A stretch of DNA of 64,000 nt from Trichococcus shcherbakoviae. Lineage in GTDB: Bacteria > Bacillota > Bacilli > Lactobacillales > Aerococcaceae. A program made the position numbers and the translations under genes. Shown here piece by piece: positions 25,925 to 35,658 of this stretch (positions within the stretch are counted from its first letter, which is position 1; every line of letters begins with the position of its first letter). Where the stretch lies: contig NZ_OY762653.1 of assembly GCF_963666195.1 (NCBI RefSeq), positions 2,282,501-2,346,500 of the forward strand. The letters are read 5' to 3'. Below the pieces are notes generated by a model that was given only the letters and a program-made list of their open reading frames with translations, was not told the origin of the DNA and ran no database searches.

Positions 25925-26908
25925 TTGGGAACAATGAAAGACGTAGCTGCTTTAGCGAAGGTTGGCGTCGGTACCGTATCGCGTGTACTGAACAATTCCG
26001 GAGCCGTAAAAGAATCAACCCGCAGAAAAGTAGAAGCGGCGATGAAAGAGTTGAACTATATTCCGAATGCCTACGCGCGCGGATTGAAGATGAACAAGAC
26101 CAACACGGTTGCGTTGATCATTCCGACAATCTGGCATCCATTCTTTTCAGAATTTGCCTACTATGTGGAGCGGAATTTATCCGAACATAAATACAAGATG
26201 TTGTTGTGCAACTCCGATGTCAACAATGACAAGGAACTGGAATATATCAAGATGGTTCAAGAAAACAAAGTGGACGGCATCATCGGCATCACCTATTCGG
26301 ATTTGGATAATTTTGTCTCGTCGCATTTGCCTTTCGTCACCATTGACCGTCATTTCAAGGAAGAAACGGTCTGTGTCACTTCGGACAACTTTCATGCAGG
26401 CCAATTGGCTGTAGAAAAGTTGATTGAGAAAGGTTGTAAAAAAATCGGGTATATCGGAACCCATTCACGCTTTCCTACTGAGACGACAAAGAGAAGGAGT
26501 GGTTTTGTGGAGCAATCTGAGCTGATGGGAATGCCTTATGCCATCTTCGATGGGGAAGACCCTGTTGTGGAATTAAAGAAAGACATCCGAACCTTTTTCG
26601 AAGAAAATCCAGATGTGGATGGCGTCTTTGCCCACACAGATTTTATTGCTTTGGACATTCTGGAAGTTTTGGAGGAAATGAATCGCAAAGTACCGGAAGA
26701 GGTGCAGATCATCGGGTGCGATGGCATCAAGATGGAAGCAGGGCGCAAACAGATCGTATCGACAATCCGTCAGCCTGTGGATTTGATGGCCAAAGCCGCA
26801 GTCGAAAAAATCATCCAGGTGATCGATGGCGAACCCGTCAAAACGAAGATCACTTTGCCTGTCCATTACATAGAAGGACCGACGACGAAAAATGAAATTT
26901 TAAAATAA
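25925..26908 (+). CDS. LacI-family regulator of fructan operon 1
   Basis: A DNA-binding repressor of 327 residues. The helix-turn-helix is at the extreme N-terminus (TMKDVAALAKVGVGTVSRVL), followed by the hinge YIPNAYARGLK and a periplasmic-binding-like sensor domain (NTVALIIPTIWHPFF onwards). The start is TTG at 25925, placed by GGAGGTG 7 bases upstream. It precedes the ABC-GH32-kinase operon in the same direction, separated by a strong promoter and repeated TGGAAACGTTTCAA palindromes that are its most likely targets. The effector is probably a fructose-containing oligosaccharide or sugar phosphate, by context only. Confidence 0.88.
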   Translation: MGTMKDVAALAKVGVGTVSRVLNNSGAVKESTRRKVEAAMKELNYIPNAYARGLKMNKTNTVALIIPTIWHPFFSEFAYYVERNLSEHKYKMLLCNSDVNNDKELEYIKMVQENKVDGIIGITYSDLDNFVSSHLPFVTIDRHFKEETVCVTSDNFHAGQLAVEKLIEKGCKKIGYIGTHSRFPTETTKRRSGFVEQSELMGMPYAIFDGEDPVVELKKDIRTFFEENPDVDGVFAHTDFIALDILEVLEEMNRKVPEEVQIIGCDGIKMEAGRKQIVSTIRQPVDLMAKAAVEKIIQVIDGEPVKTKITLPVHYIEGPTTKNEILK

Positions 26909-26921
26909 TATGTTTTTGGTA

Positions 26922-26950
26922 TTGACAGAAAACGGTTACTGAATTATTAT
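26922..26950 (+). promoter_or_regulatory. strong SigA-type promoter of fructan operon 1
   Basis: TTGACA at 26922-26927 and TATTAT at 26945-26950 are separated by exactly 17 bases. Transcription would start near 26957 and give a leader of about 250 bases that contains the three TGGAAACGTTTCAA repeats. Confidence 0.8.
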
Positions 26951-26970
26951 ATGTTTAAATCAAAAACATA

Positions 26971-27187
26971 TTTTTTTGAAGCGAAGTGGAAACGTTTCAA
27001 TTACTCGATAAACGTTTCCCTATTTTTGAAATTGCGGGCAGTCTGATGATCCATTAACCGCACCGATTTCAAAAGTAGCATGCCGATTCTTCAGAATTTA
27101 TTTTTTTGAACTAAAGTGGAAACGTTTCAATTATCGAGCATGAATCTTTCCACATTTTTTTGAAGCAAAGTGGAAACGTTTCAATTT
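26971..27187 (+). repeat. three 32-bp operator-bearing repeats in the leader of fructan operon 1
   Basis: A near-identical block, seven T then GAA, four variable bases and AAGTGGAAACGTTTCAATT, occurs at 26971-27003, 27101-27133 and 27155-27187. Each contains the palindrome-like TGGAAACGTTTCAA (26987, 27117 and 27171), close to LacI-family and CcpA operators; it has one mismatch to TGNAANCGNTNNCA. A half-like AAACGTTTCC lies at 27010. All lie downstream of the promoter at 26922-26950, the last only 10 bases before the ribosome site, so bound repressor would act as a roadblock. Confidence 0.7.
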
Positions 27188-27211
27188 TCAAAAGGAGGAG
27201 TTAGATCAGTC

Positions 27212-28153
27212 ATGAAAAAAAGCCAGACAAGCATCAAACCAAAGGGCACACAAACAAAATGGGAATTCATCAAACAGCACCGAATGCTCTACTATATGCT
27301 GTTGCCGGGACTGATACTCACGCTAGTATTCAAGTATTTCCCGATGTACGGCATTCTCTTGGCTTTCAAGGATTACAACCCGCTGCGTGGGATCATGGGA
27401 AGCGAATGGGTGGGAGTGGAAAACTTCGTACAGTTCATCGACTCTCCCAACTTCGGCATACTGTTGGAGAACACGCTCAAAATAAGCATATACGGACTGA
27501 TCTTGGGATTCTTCCCGCCGATCCTCTTGGCATTATCCTTGAATCATCTGATCAGCACAAAATGGAAGAAGCGATTCCAACTGATCCTGTATGCACCGAA
27601 CTTCATTTCCTTGGTCATCGTTGTGGGGATGCTGTTCATGTTCCTTGCCGCAGATGGCCCCATCAACGGATTAATTGAAACCATCACCGGTTCGCGCATC
27701 ACGTTCATGACCGACCCGAATTATTTCCGGACTTTGTACGTCCTATCCGGCATTTGGCAAGGAATGGGCTGGGCATCGGTCCTCTACACAGCCACACTGG
27801 CAAACGTCAGCCAAGATCTGATTGATGCAGCTCACATGGACGGCGCCAATATCTTGTACCGGATCTGGTACATCGATCTTCCGGCGCTGCGCCCGATCAT
27901 GGTCATCCAGTTCATCCTTTCTGTCGGGGGGATCATGAACGTTGGTTATGAGAAAGCTTTCCTGATGCAAACATCTATGAACCTGCCTGTTTCGGAGATC
28001 ATCTCGACCTACGTCTACAAAGTCGGATTGCAAATGGGGGATTACGGATATTCAACAGCAGTCGGGTTATTCAATACAGTCATCAATGTCATCTTGCTGT
28101 TGGCCGTAAACATGATAGCAAATAAAGTAAGCACTGATGACGCGGCTTTATAG
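27212..28153 (+). CDS. ABC sugar transporter permease (LplB-type)
   Basis: An inner membrane permease of 313 residues with six or so helices and the EAA-type loop LIDAAHMDGANILYRIWYID before the last third. It belongs to the LplB group of oligo/polysaccharide importers (KQHRMLYYMLLPGLIL; VFKYFPMYGILLAFKDYNP). The ATG at 27212 follows AAAGGAGG. First structural gene of the operon; the partner permease follows after 17 bases. No ATPase is encoded in the operon, so it must share one such as an MsmX/MsmK-type protein. Confidence 0.9.
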   Translation: MKKSQTSIKPKGTQTKWEFIKQHRMLYYMLLPGLILTLVFKYFPMYGILLAFKDYNPLRGIMGSEWVGVENFVQFIDSPNFGILLENTLKISIYGLILGFFPPILLALSLNHLISTKWKKRFQLILYAPNFISLVIVVGMLFMFLAADGPINGLIETITGSRITFMTDPNYFRTLYVLSGIWQGMGWASVLYTATLANVSQDLIDAAHMDGANILYRIWYIDLPALRPIMVIQFILSVGGIMNVGYEKAFLMQTSMNLPVSEIISTYVYKVGLQMGDYGYSTAVGLFNTVINVILLLAVNMIANKVSTDDAAL

Positions 28154-28170
28154 AGAGAGAGGAGAACAAA

Positions 28171-29052
28171 ATGATAACGTTGACAAAATTTGACCGCAGT
28201 GTCCTGCTGCTGAACCGCATTCTGATAGGGCTTCTGGTATTGATCACTCTATCGCCGTTGCTGTATGTATTGATTGCTTCCTTCATGGATCCCTTCATTC
28301 TCCGCTCACAAGGCCTGAGTCTGAATCCTGCGAATTGGAGTTTGGATGGCTATAACCGGGTGCTGAAGGATCCGGCAATCATAAGAGGTTTTGTGAATTC
28401 GATTTTCTATTCGTTCACTTACAGTGCATTGACCGTGGGGGTATCGATCTTGACTGCCTATCCTTTATCAAGAAAAAAACTGGTAGGCAAACGACCGCTA
28501 ACAATCTTTTTTATAATCACGATGTTCATAGGTGGCGGGTTGGTTCCTACTTATTTATTAGTGAAAAACCTGGGCATGTTGAACACCGTCTGGGCAATTA
28601 TCCTTCCAGGCTCAATCAATGTTTGGAACATTATCTTGGCCCGGACGTACTTTCAACAATTGCCCGCCGAGTTGGAGGAGGCAGCCATCATTGATGGCGC
28701 GAATGAACTGCAGATATTCTTTAAGATCATGCTGCCATTGGCGAAACCAATCATTTTCGTGCTGTTCCTCTACGCTTTCGTGGGTCAGTGGAATTCTTAC
28801 TTCGATGCCATGATTTACCTGAATGATGCAGACCTGCAGCCACTCCAAATTGTGCTGCGAAAAATACTGATTCAAAACCAACCGCAACAAGATATGATCG
28901 GATCGGCGACTCAAATGGCGGAAATGGCCCAGTTGGCTGAACTGATCAAATACTCAACAATCGTCATCTCCAGCTTACCGCTTCTGATCATGTATCCATT
29001 CTTCCAGAAGTATTTCGATAAAGGGATGATGGCAGGTTCACTCAAAGGTTAG
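28171..29052 (+). CDS. ABC sugar transporter permease (LplC/YtcP-type)
   Basis: The second permease of the importer, 293 residues with six predicted helices. The EAA loop is ELEEAAIIDGANELQIFFKI near residue 165, and the C-terminus PLLIMYPFFQKYFDKGMMAG is the usual ending of this family. It follows the first permease by 17 bases with AGAGAGAGGAG as ribosome site. Confidence 0.9.
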   Translation: MITLTKFDRSVLLLNRILIGLLVLITLSPLLYVLIASFMDPFILRSQGLSLNPANWSLDGYNRVLKDPAIIRGFVNSIFYSFTYSALTVGVSILTAYPLSRKKLVGKRPLTIFFIITMFIGGGLVPTYLLVKNLGMLNTVWAIILPGSINVWNIILARTYFQQLPAELEEAAIIDGANELQIFFKIMLPLAKPIIFVLFLYAFVGQWNSYFDAMIYLNDADLQPLQIVLRKILIQNQPQQDMIGSATQMAEMAQLAELIKYSTIVISSLPLLIMYPFFQKYFDKGMMAGSLKG

Positions 29053-29098
29053 GCAATACGCAACACAAAATAAATACACTATAAAGGAGAAATACAAA

Positions 29099-30712
29099 AT
29101 GAGAGTAAAATACCTTGGCACAGCACTATTATCCACAGCAACAGTTTTGACTTTAGCAGCATGCGGTTCTTCCGGCGGGGCCTCTTCCCCCGATTACGAA
29201 TTGACCAATGTATCGTTCCCTTTGAAGGAAGAAGTAACCTTGAAGATGTCCACTTCCAGTTCGCCATTGGCACCGGCTGATCCGAATGAGAAGTTGATCT
29301 TCCAGCGTTTGCAGGAGCAATCGGGCGTGCAAGTCGAATGGAAAAACTATTCTTCGGACTACATTGAAAAACGGAATCTGGACATTTCCAGCGGCGACTT
29401 GCCTGATGCCATGTGGAATGCTGGCGCCAGCGACTATGATCTGCTTTCCTGGGCGGAAGACGGCATCATCATTCCCTTGGAAGACCTGATCAATGAACAT
29501 ATGCCGAACTTCAAAAAAGTATTGGACGAAAATCCGGAATATTTGGCCATGGTCACAGCGCCGGACGGCCATATCTACTCTCTGCCATGGATCGAAGAAT
29601 TGGGTCAGGATAAAGAGTCCATCCATACCGTAAATGATATTCCGTGGATTAATGTGGATTGGTTGGAAACATTGGGCTTGGAGATGCCGCAAACAACGGA
29701 AGAATTGATGGTTGTATTGGAAGCATTCAAAACCCAAGACCCGAACGGCAATGGCAAAGCGGATGAAATCCCGATGTCCTTCATCAACGATGGCGGAAAT
29801 GAAGACATGAAGTTCCTCTTCGGCGCATTTGGCATCGGCGACAACGATGATCACTTGGTAGTCAATGATGACGGCACAATCGACTTTACTGCCGACAACG
29901 AAGAATTCAAAAATGGCGTCACTTATTTCAACGAACTGTACAACAAAAACCTGATTGATGTGGAAGCTTTTGAACAGGATTGGAATGCCTACGTAGCGAA
30001 AGGGAAAGAGCAACTGTTCGGCGTGTATTTCTCATGGGATAAAGCCAACGTTTCGGGAGCGAATGATTCCTATGAGCCACTGCCTGCATTGGCTGGTCCA
30101 AGTGGAGAAAAACATGTTACGCGTACGAACGGCTTCGGATTCAGCCGCGACCGTTTCGTAATCACCAGCGCCAACAAAAATCTGGAGTTGACTGCCAAAT
30201 GGGCAGATCAGATGTATGTGCCGATCCAATCTGTACAGAATAACTGGGGTACATATGGGGATGAAACGCAACAAAATATCTTTGAATATGTAGAAGCAAC
30301 TGATTCGTTGAAACACTTGCCTTTGGAAGGCACAGCACCGGGCGAATTGCGTCAAAAAACCGAAGCTGGCGGACCGTTGGCAATTTTGGACGACTACTAC
30401 GGAACTGTGACGACAATGCCGGATGATGCACAATGGCGTTTGGATATCTTCAAAGACACTTACTTGGCTGATGTTCATAATCAATTCAATTATCCTCGTG
30501 TATTCTTGTCATTGGAACAGGCTGACCGGATCGCACAGATCGACGCGGACTTGATGCCGTTCGTCAACAGAAAACGTGCAGAATGGATCGCAAACGGCAA
30601 AATTGCCGAAGAGTGGGATGCTTACCTGGAAGAACTGAACCGTCTGGGACTGGAAGAATGGATGCAGATCAAACAAGACGCGTATGATACTTACTTATCA
30701 AACAATAAATAA
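29099..30712 (+). CDS. ABC sugar-binding lipoprotein (LplA-type)
   Basis: An extracellular solute-binding lipoprotein of 537 residues. A signal peptide ends in the lipobox LTLAACGSSGG, placing Cys near residue 22 as the lipid anchor. The long sequence with DLPDAMWNAGASDYDLLSWA and a calcium-like DPNGNGKADEIP loop fits the LplA/YtcQ group that binds oligosaccharides. Start ATG after AAAGGAGAAATA. With the two permeases it would deliver fructo-oligosaccharides to the intracellular GH32 enzyme encoded next. Confidence 0.9.
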   Translation: MRVKYLGTALLSTATVLTLAACGSSGGASSPDYELTNVSFPLKEEVTLKMSTSSSPLAPADPNEKLIFQRLQEQSGVQVEWKNYSSDYIEKRNLDISSGDLPDAMWNAGASDYDLLSWAEDGIIIPLEDLINEHMPNFKKVLDENPEYLAMVTAPDGHIYSLPWIEELGQDKESIHTVNDIPWINVDWLETLGLEMPQTTEELMVVLEAFKTQDPNGNGKADEIPMSFINDGGNEDMKFLFGAFGIGDNDDHLVVNDDGTIDFTADNEEFKNGVTYFNELYNKNLIDVEAFEQDWNAYVAKGKEQLFGVYFSWDKANVSGANDSYEPLPALAGPSGEKHVTRTNGFGFSRDRFVITSANKNLELTAKWADQMYVPIQSVQNNWGTYGDETQQNIFEYVEATDSLKHLPLEGTAPGELRQKTEAGGPLAILDDYYGTVTTMPDDAQWRLDIFKDTYLADVHNQFNYPRVFLSLEQADRIAQIDADLMPFVNRKRAEWIANGKIAEEWDAYLEELNRLGLEEWMQIKQDAYDTYLSNNK

Positions 30713-30750
30713 CCACATAGAAAAAACAAATCCAAGAAATGAGGGGTAGC

Positions 30751-32250
30751 GTGAACACTCAAAGTCAATTGGCTTACTCGGCAGATCGTGCCAACCAATA
30801 TATAGCAGAAAATAAAGGAACAGTGAATCCTCTTTACCGGAATCGCTATCATGCATCACCGCCAGTCGGCTGGATGAACGATCCGAACGGCTTCGTCCAG
30901 TTCCAAGGGGCGTATCACCTGTTTTATCAATTCCACCCGTATGATGCGAAATGGGGCCCGATGCACTGGGGCCACATGAAGTCGACGGACTTGATCCATT
31001 GGGAAGACTTGCCTGTCGCTTTGGCGCCGGATCAAGCGTATGACCGATTCGGCTGCTTCTCAGGAAGCGCCATCGAACGGGACGGGAAATTGTATCTGCT
31101 GTATACAGGCGTAACCGAAGCCAATGAAGAAGGCGTGCATCACCAGGTGCAGTGTCTGGCGGTGTCAGAGGATGGGCTGCACTTCGATAAAGTGCAGCAA
31201 AATCCGGTCATCCCGGTTGCGGCTTTGCCGGCAGACGCTTCCCAGATCGATTTCCGGGACCCTAAAGTTTTTGAACACGAAGGCATGTACTACACGGTAG
31301 TCGCCTCCAAGGCTGGCGACGAGACAGGGCAAATTTTGCTTTACCAATCTGCTGACTTGGTGGAATGGGAGTTTGCCTCCGTCTTCCTGAAGGGGAACAA
31401 AGAGCAAGGGATCATGTGGGAATGCCCGGATTTCTTCCGCTTGAATGGGAAAGATTGCTTGATCTTCTCGCCGATGCAATGGCCACAGGACGGGGACGAC
31501 TATCAGAATCTGAATGCCTCGGTCTTGGCTGTCGGCGAAGTGGATTGGGCGACGAAACAGTTCCACCCGGAAAGTTATCAGGAATTGGATCACGGTTTGG
31601 ACTATTATGCTCCTCAAAGCCTGGAGGATGACAAAGGCAGAAGAATCTGTATCGGCTGGATGCAGATGTGGGGAAGAAATTTCCCGACAGATACGCTGGG
31701 CCACAACTGGACAGGATCAATGACGATTCCGCGGGAGTTGAAATGGGAAGACGGCAAGTTGAAGCAATATCCGATCGGTATCGAAGCTATTGCCGACAAT
31801 CAGGGAGAAAACAGCCCGGTGATCACAATGGCGGATACTAAAGAATCAATCCCAGGCATCGCAGGGGACTGCGGATTGCTGACGCTGAAAGTGGATACGT
31901 CTGGATTGGAAAAACTGTCCATCCATCTGCGTGAGAACGAGAACGAAAGAACAGTAGTCTACTATGATAAAGCAAAGAATGAATTAGGAATCGATCGATC
32001 TGCAAGCGGCATCGAACTGAAAGGGGAGGAAGCACATCCTCCCGTCAGCCGGAAAGTCGTGTTGTCCGGAAAGAGCGATCATCTTGAACTCGCCATTTAC
32101 CTGGACAGTTCGTCGGTTGAAGTGTTTGAGAAAAATGGTGAAGTAGTCATGACTTCAAACGTATATCCAACCGCGGAAGCAAAAGGCATTTCGTTTGAAT
32201 GCAGCGGCAAAGCGGTATTTGAGGAAGCGACTTTTACGCCCTTTATCTGA
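30751..32250 (+). CDS. GH32 beta-fructosidase (sucrose/fructan hydrolase), operon 1
   Basis: Hydrolyses beta-fructosyl linkages in sucrose, sucrose-6-phosphate or fructo-oligosaccharides. The three acidic active-site motifs are present: the nucleophile in GWMNDPNGF near residue 40, the transition-state Asp in DFRDPKVF near 170 and the acid/base Glu in MWECPDFF near 220. A beta-sandwich domain makes up the last 140 residues. About 499 residues with no signal peptide, so it works inside the cell on imported sugar. I prefer GTG at 30751 after GAGGGG; an in-frame ATG at 30739 is possible. The kinase that follows supports release of free fructose. Confidence 0.9.
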   Translation: MNTQSQLAYSADRANQYIAENKGTVNPLYRNRYHASPPVGWMNDPNGFVQFQGAYHLFYQFHPYDAKWGPMHWGHMKSTDLIHWEDLPVALAPDQAYDRFGCFSGSAIERDGKLYLLYTGVTEANEEGVHHQVQCLAVSEDGLHFDKVQQNPVIPVAALPADASQIDFRDPKVFEHEGMYYTVVASKAGDETGQILLYQSADLVEWEFASVFLKGNKEQGIMWECPDFFRLNGKDCLIFSPMQWPQDGDDYQNLNASVLAVGEVDWATKQFHPESYQELDHGLDYYAPQSLEDDKGRRICIGWMQMWGRNFPTDTLGHNWTGSMTIPRELKWEDGKLKQYPIGIEAIADNQGENSPVITMADTKESIPGIAGDCGLLTLKVDTSGLEKLSIHLRENENERTVVYYDKAKNELGIDRSASGIELKGEEAHPPVSRKVVLSGKSDHLELAIYLDSSSVEVFEKNGEVVMTSNVYPTAEAKGISFECSGKAVFEEATFTPFI

Positions 32251-32301
32251 TCGGGAATTCAGGTTTTTTGGAACAAATAACTGCAACCGAAAGGAGACGT
32301 T

Positions 32302-33255
32302 ATGCGGAGAGTTTATACTATTGGAGAAATACTGATTGATTTTTTCCCGAGTGAAATCGGGGTGCCCTTGAAGGAGGTTTCCGGTTTCACGAAGCAACCG
32401 GGAGGCGCGCCTGCTAATGTTGCGGTGACGGTTAGCCGCCTAGGCGGGAACGCGAGCTTCATCGGTAAAGTGGGTCAGGATGCCTTCGGGGATTATTTGA
32501 CTGATGTGCTCAAACAGAATCAGGTGGACACCCATCACCTGTTTCGGACCACTGAGGCAAACACGGCGCTGGCGTTTGTGTCGCTCCAGGAAAATGGGGA
32601 GCGTGAATTCAGTTTCTACCGCAATCCCAGCGCGGATATGTTGTTGAACAAGGAAGAACTGAATGAGCTTGTTTTCACCGCTGCAGATATCCTGCATTTT
32701 TGCTCGGTCGATCTGATCGAAGCACCCGTAAAGTATGCGCATCTTGCCGCTTTGGAAAAAATGCAGCAGGCCGGCGGAACGATCGTTTTCGATCCGAATG
32801 TGCGCTTGAATCTCTGGCCGGATCCGGAAATGCTGAAGCAGACGATCCAGGAATTCCTGCCGTATGCCGACATCCTGAAAATCAGCGATGATGAATTGGC
32901 CTTCATTACGGGCATGGATTCGGAAGCGGATGGGATAGCAGCATTGCTGAAGACGGAACCGAAACTGCTGATCTTCACCAAAGGCAGCAAGGGAGCGGAT
33001 CTGTACTTCAAAGGCGAGAAGACCAGCATTGAAGGGATCAGCGTCAAAGCAGTCGATACGACAGGGGCAGGCGACTCATTCATCGGGTCCTTCCTCTATC
33101 AGATCGCCGGCAAGGATGCTTGGGAAGACTGCACGTTGGATGAAATCCGCGAGATGGGCCTGTTCGCCAATCGTGTGGCCGCATTGGTGACGACGCGACC
33201 GGGCGGCATGCAATCCATACCGACCTTGCAGGAAGTGTTACGTTCGGAAGGATAA
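32302..33255 (+). CDS. PfkB-family fructokinase
   Basis: Phosphorylates fructose released by the GH32 enzyme, feeding glycolysis. The 317 residues show the ribokinase-family marks: GEILIDFFP near the start, FTKQPGGAPANVAVTVSRLG near residue 30, and the anion hole and catalytic base in VDTTGAGDSFIGSFL near 252. The start follows AAAGGAGACGTT. It is the last gene of the operon, with a terminator 10 bases past the stop. Substrate assignment rests on context; other PfkB sugars cannot be excluded. Confidence 0.88.
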   Translation: MRRVYTIGEILIDFFPSEIGVPLKEVSGFTKQPGGAPANVAVTVSRLGGNASFIGKVGQDAFGDYLTDVLKQNQVDTHHLFRTTEANTALAFVSLQENGEREFSFYRNPSADMLLNKEELNELVFTAADILHFCSVDLIEAPVKYAHLAALEKMQQAGGTIVFDPNVRLNLWPDPEMLKQTIQEFLPYADILKISDDELAFITGMDSEADGIAALLKTEPKLLIFTKGSKGADLYFKGEKTSIEGISVKAVDTTGAGDSFIGSFLYQIAGKDAWEDCTLDEIREMGLFANRVAALVTTRPGGMQSIPTLQEVLRSEG

Positions 33256-33264
33256 TTAATCAAA

Positions 33265-33304
33265 AAAACAGGGCATTATTCCTATGTGGATAGCCCTGTT
33301 TTTT
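33265..33304 (+). terminator. terminator of fructan operon 1
   Basis: AAAACAGGGC and GCCCTGTTTT form a 10-bp stem with an 18-base loop, followed by T. Confidence 0.8.
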
Positions 33305-33386
33305 GCATGTTCACTTGGTGCTTACGGGTACTTGAATGTGTTTTTTCATATCTGGGTTCGATCGGAGATGGCTGGGTTGTTGGGGT

Positions 33387-33650
33387 TGTCCAATAACCGG
33401 GAAGAATCGGACAACGCGAGCAAGCATACGACATCCGCATCGCATTTGGTGCGCTACTTGTCGGATAACCGCATAGTATCCGACATCCGCATCGCATTTG
33501 GTGCAGTGCTTGTCGGATAACCGCAATGTATCCGACAACCTCACCGCATTTGGTGCACTGCTTGTCGGATTACTGCAAAGTATCCGACATCCGCATCGCA
33601 TTAGGAGTCCTGCTTGTCCGATAACCGCAAAGAATCGGACAACGCGAGCA
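33387..33650. repeat. 52-bp-period hairpin array, TGTCGGATA/TGTCCGATA family (array 3)
   Basis: The stem start TGTC(G/C)GAT occurs at 33459, 33511, 33563 and 33615, three exact 52-bp steps; an outlying first copy is at 33387. In the middle copies the left arm is TGTCGGATA and the right arm TATCCGACA, while the outer copies have TGTCC...GGACA; both arms change together so pairing is kept. Spacers (GCATCGCATTTGGTGCACTGC type) match the array 1 spacer closely. It fills most of the 518-base gap between the convergent fructokinase and ftsH genes; the rest is the two terminators. Confidence 0.9.
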
Positions 33651-33671
33651 TATCTCGAACATTTTCCGCCT

Positions 33672-33720
33672 CAAAAATAAGCAGTGTGGCTATCTCGAAC
33701 TGAGACAACCACACTGCTTT
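33672..33720 (-). terminator. terminator after ftsH paralogue
   Basis: Read leftward, AAGCAGTGTGG and CCACACTGCTT form an 11-bp stem followed by ATTTTTG. Confidence 0.75.
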
Positions 33721-33773
33721 CTTTTGTTGACATATCGGCAGTTCTGATGAATCCGTGCCTCGTATGCGAGCTG

Positions 33774-35648
33774 TTATGCTTCCAATATCTTCATGAATTC
33801 CGCACCGGTAATGGTCTCTTCGATCAGCAGGTGGTGGGACAGTTCATGCAGTTTCTCTCTGTTTTCGTTCAATATGGCAATGGCTTTCTCATGAGCCAGC
33901 TTGATGATGTCCAGCACTTCACGGTCGACCTGCTCGGCCATCCCGGCGGACACATTCATGGAAGTGTCGCCACCCAAATATTTGTTCGTCTGGGTTTCAA
34001 TCTGCATCATGTCGAACGTGTCGCTCATCCCGTAGCGCGTAATCATGGCGCGCGCCATTTTGGTCATCTGCTCGATATCATTCGAAGCGCCGGTCGTGAT
34101 GCTGCCGAAGACGATCTCTTCGGCGGCGCGACCGCCTGCCAACGTCACGATTTTATTGAACAATTCTTGCTTCGTCATCAACGATTTTTCGCCTTCCTCG
34201 ATCTGCATTGTATAGCCCAAAGCACCGGAAGTACGCGGAATGATCGTGATCTTGTGGACCGGCGCGGAATCCGTCTGTTTGGCCGCTACCAGCGCGTGGC
34301 CGATTTCATGGTAAGAGACGATTTCCTTTTCTTTCGGAGAAATGACCGCATTTTTGCGCTGGTACCCAGCAATGACAGTCTCAACAGACTCCTCCAGATC
34401 GCTTTGCGTAACGGCGCTGCGGCCTTCACGGACGGCGCGGAGGCCGCCTTCATTGATGATATTCGCCAATTCAGCACCGGAAGCACCGGAAGTAGCGCGG
34501 GCGATTGTATTGTAATCAATATTTGGATCCATTTTGTAGTTCAACGCATGCACTTTCAGAATGGCTTCACGTCCTGCCAAGTCCGGCAGTTCGACCGGTA
34601 CGCGACGGTCAAAACGGCCCGGACGCAGTAGGGCAGCGTCAAGGGATTCCGGACGGTTGGTGGCGGCCAGGAGGATGATGCCTTTGTTGGCTTCAAATCC
34701 GTCCATTTCCGCCAGCAATTGGTTCAATGTCTGCTCACGCTCATCGTTCCCCCCACCGAAATTGCCGTTGTCGCGCTTTTTACCGATTGTGTCGATTTCA
34801 TCGATGAAGACGATACAAGGGGCTTTTTCATTGGCTTCCTTGAACAGGTCGCGGACTTTTGCGGCGCCGCGTCCGACGAACATCTCGACGAATTCGGAGC
34901 CGGAAATACTGAAGAACGGCACATCGGCTTCGCCGGCGACAGCGCGGGCCAACAGGGTTTTACCGGTTCCGGGAGGTCCGACCAGCAGGATGCCCTTCGG
35001 ATTCTTGGCACCGATATCCTGGTATTTTTTCGGTTGATGCAAGTAATCGACGACTTCGCTGAGCGCTTCTTTGGCTTCGTCCTGTCCGGCGACATCCTTG
35101 AATGTCTTGGCGTCGTCTGCTTTCACGTAGACTTTAGCATTCGATTTGCCGAACGACAATGCGCCACCGGCACCGCCGCCCATCCGTTTCGCCATCTGTT
35201 TCCCAAGCATGCTGCCCAATCCCCAGAACAGCAGGAGCGGTAAGACCCAAGAAACTAAGATCGAAAGGATCGGAGAAGCTTCAGTCGGAATGTCCTTACT
35301 GAAGGTCACATCGGCTTCTTCCAAGCGGGTGACGAGTGTCGGATCATCGATCAGACCAGTAATGTAAACTTGTTTGTCGCCCGCATCATCAGTAGCAACG
35401 AAAGTGATTTGGTTCTCTTCCAGTTTCACTTCGGATACATCGCCCGTCGACACTTGATTCAGGAACGTGCTGTAGGTCACTTCCTCCACGCTTCGGTTCA
35501 GGTAGCTAGGTAATGCGAAATAGTTCAGGAACATCAGGACGCTCAATGCCATCAACAAGTAATAGGCTGTCCTTTTGCGATTGTCGGGGTTTTCGTTGTT
35601 CAGATTCACATTCCACTTGCGGTTGTTTTTATTTTTATCATCTGCCAT
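33774..35648 (-). CDS. ftsH: FtsH-type membrane AAA+ zinc protease (paralogue type)
   Basis: ATP-driven membrane protease of 624 residues. Two membrane segments (about 27-45 and 128-146) flank a small outer domain. The AAA+ module has Walker A GPPGTGKT near residue 222, Walker [13 protein letters not shown] near 280 and the second region of homology [20 protein letters not shown]. The zinc site is HEIGH near 435. The pore motif reads [13 protein letters not shown] rather than the usual FVGVGASRVRDLF, and the protein is shorter than housekeeping lactic-bacterial FtsH. It lies behind a marR gene with a 10-base gap instead of next to hpt/tilS. This suggests a second, stress-regulated FtsH; a sole FtsH cannot be excluded from one window. 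Confidence 0.9.
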   Translation of the reverse strand: MADDKNKNNRKWNVNLNNENPDNRKRTAYYLLMALSVLMFLNYFALPSYLNRSVEEVTYSTFLNQVSTGDVSEVKLEENQITFVATDDAGDKQVYITGLIDDPTLVTRLEEADVTFSKDIPTEASPILSILVSWVLPLLLFWGLGSMLGKQMAKRMGGGAGGALSFGKSNAKVYVKADDAKTFKDVAGQDEAKEALSEVVDYLHQPKKYQDIGAKNPKGILLVGPPGTGKTLLARAVAGEADVPFFSISGSEFVEMFVGRGAAKVRDLFKEANEKAPCIVFIDEIDTIGKKRDNGNFGGGNDEREQTLNQLLAEMDGFEANKGIILLAATNRPESLDAALLRPGRFDRRVPVELPDLAGREAILKVHALNYKMDPNIDYNTIARATSGASGAELANIINEGGLRAVREGRSAVTQSDLEESVETVIAGYQRKNAVISPKEKEIVSYHEIGHALVAAKQTDSAPVHKITIIPRTSGALGYTMQIEEGEKSLMTKQELFNKIVTLAGGRAAEEIVFGSITTGASNDIEQMTKMARAMITRYGMSDTFDMMQIETQTNKYLGGDTSMNVSAGMAEQVDREVLDIIKLAHEKAIAILNENREKLHELSHHLLIEETITGAEFMKILEA

Positions 35649-35658
35649 AAATGTTGAG

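Noticed and set aside
33684-34631. Rightward open frame of 315 codons opposite ftsH
   Set aside because: Antisense to the AAA+ and protease domains of ftsH, with no features of its own.
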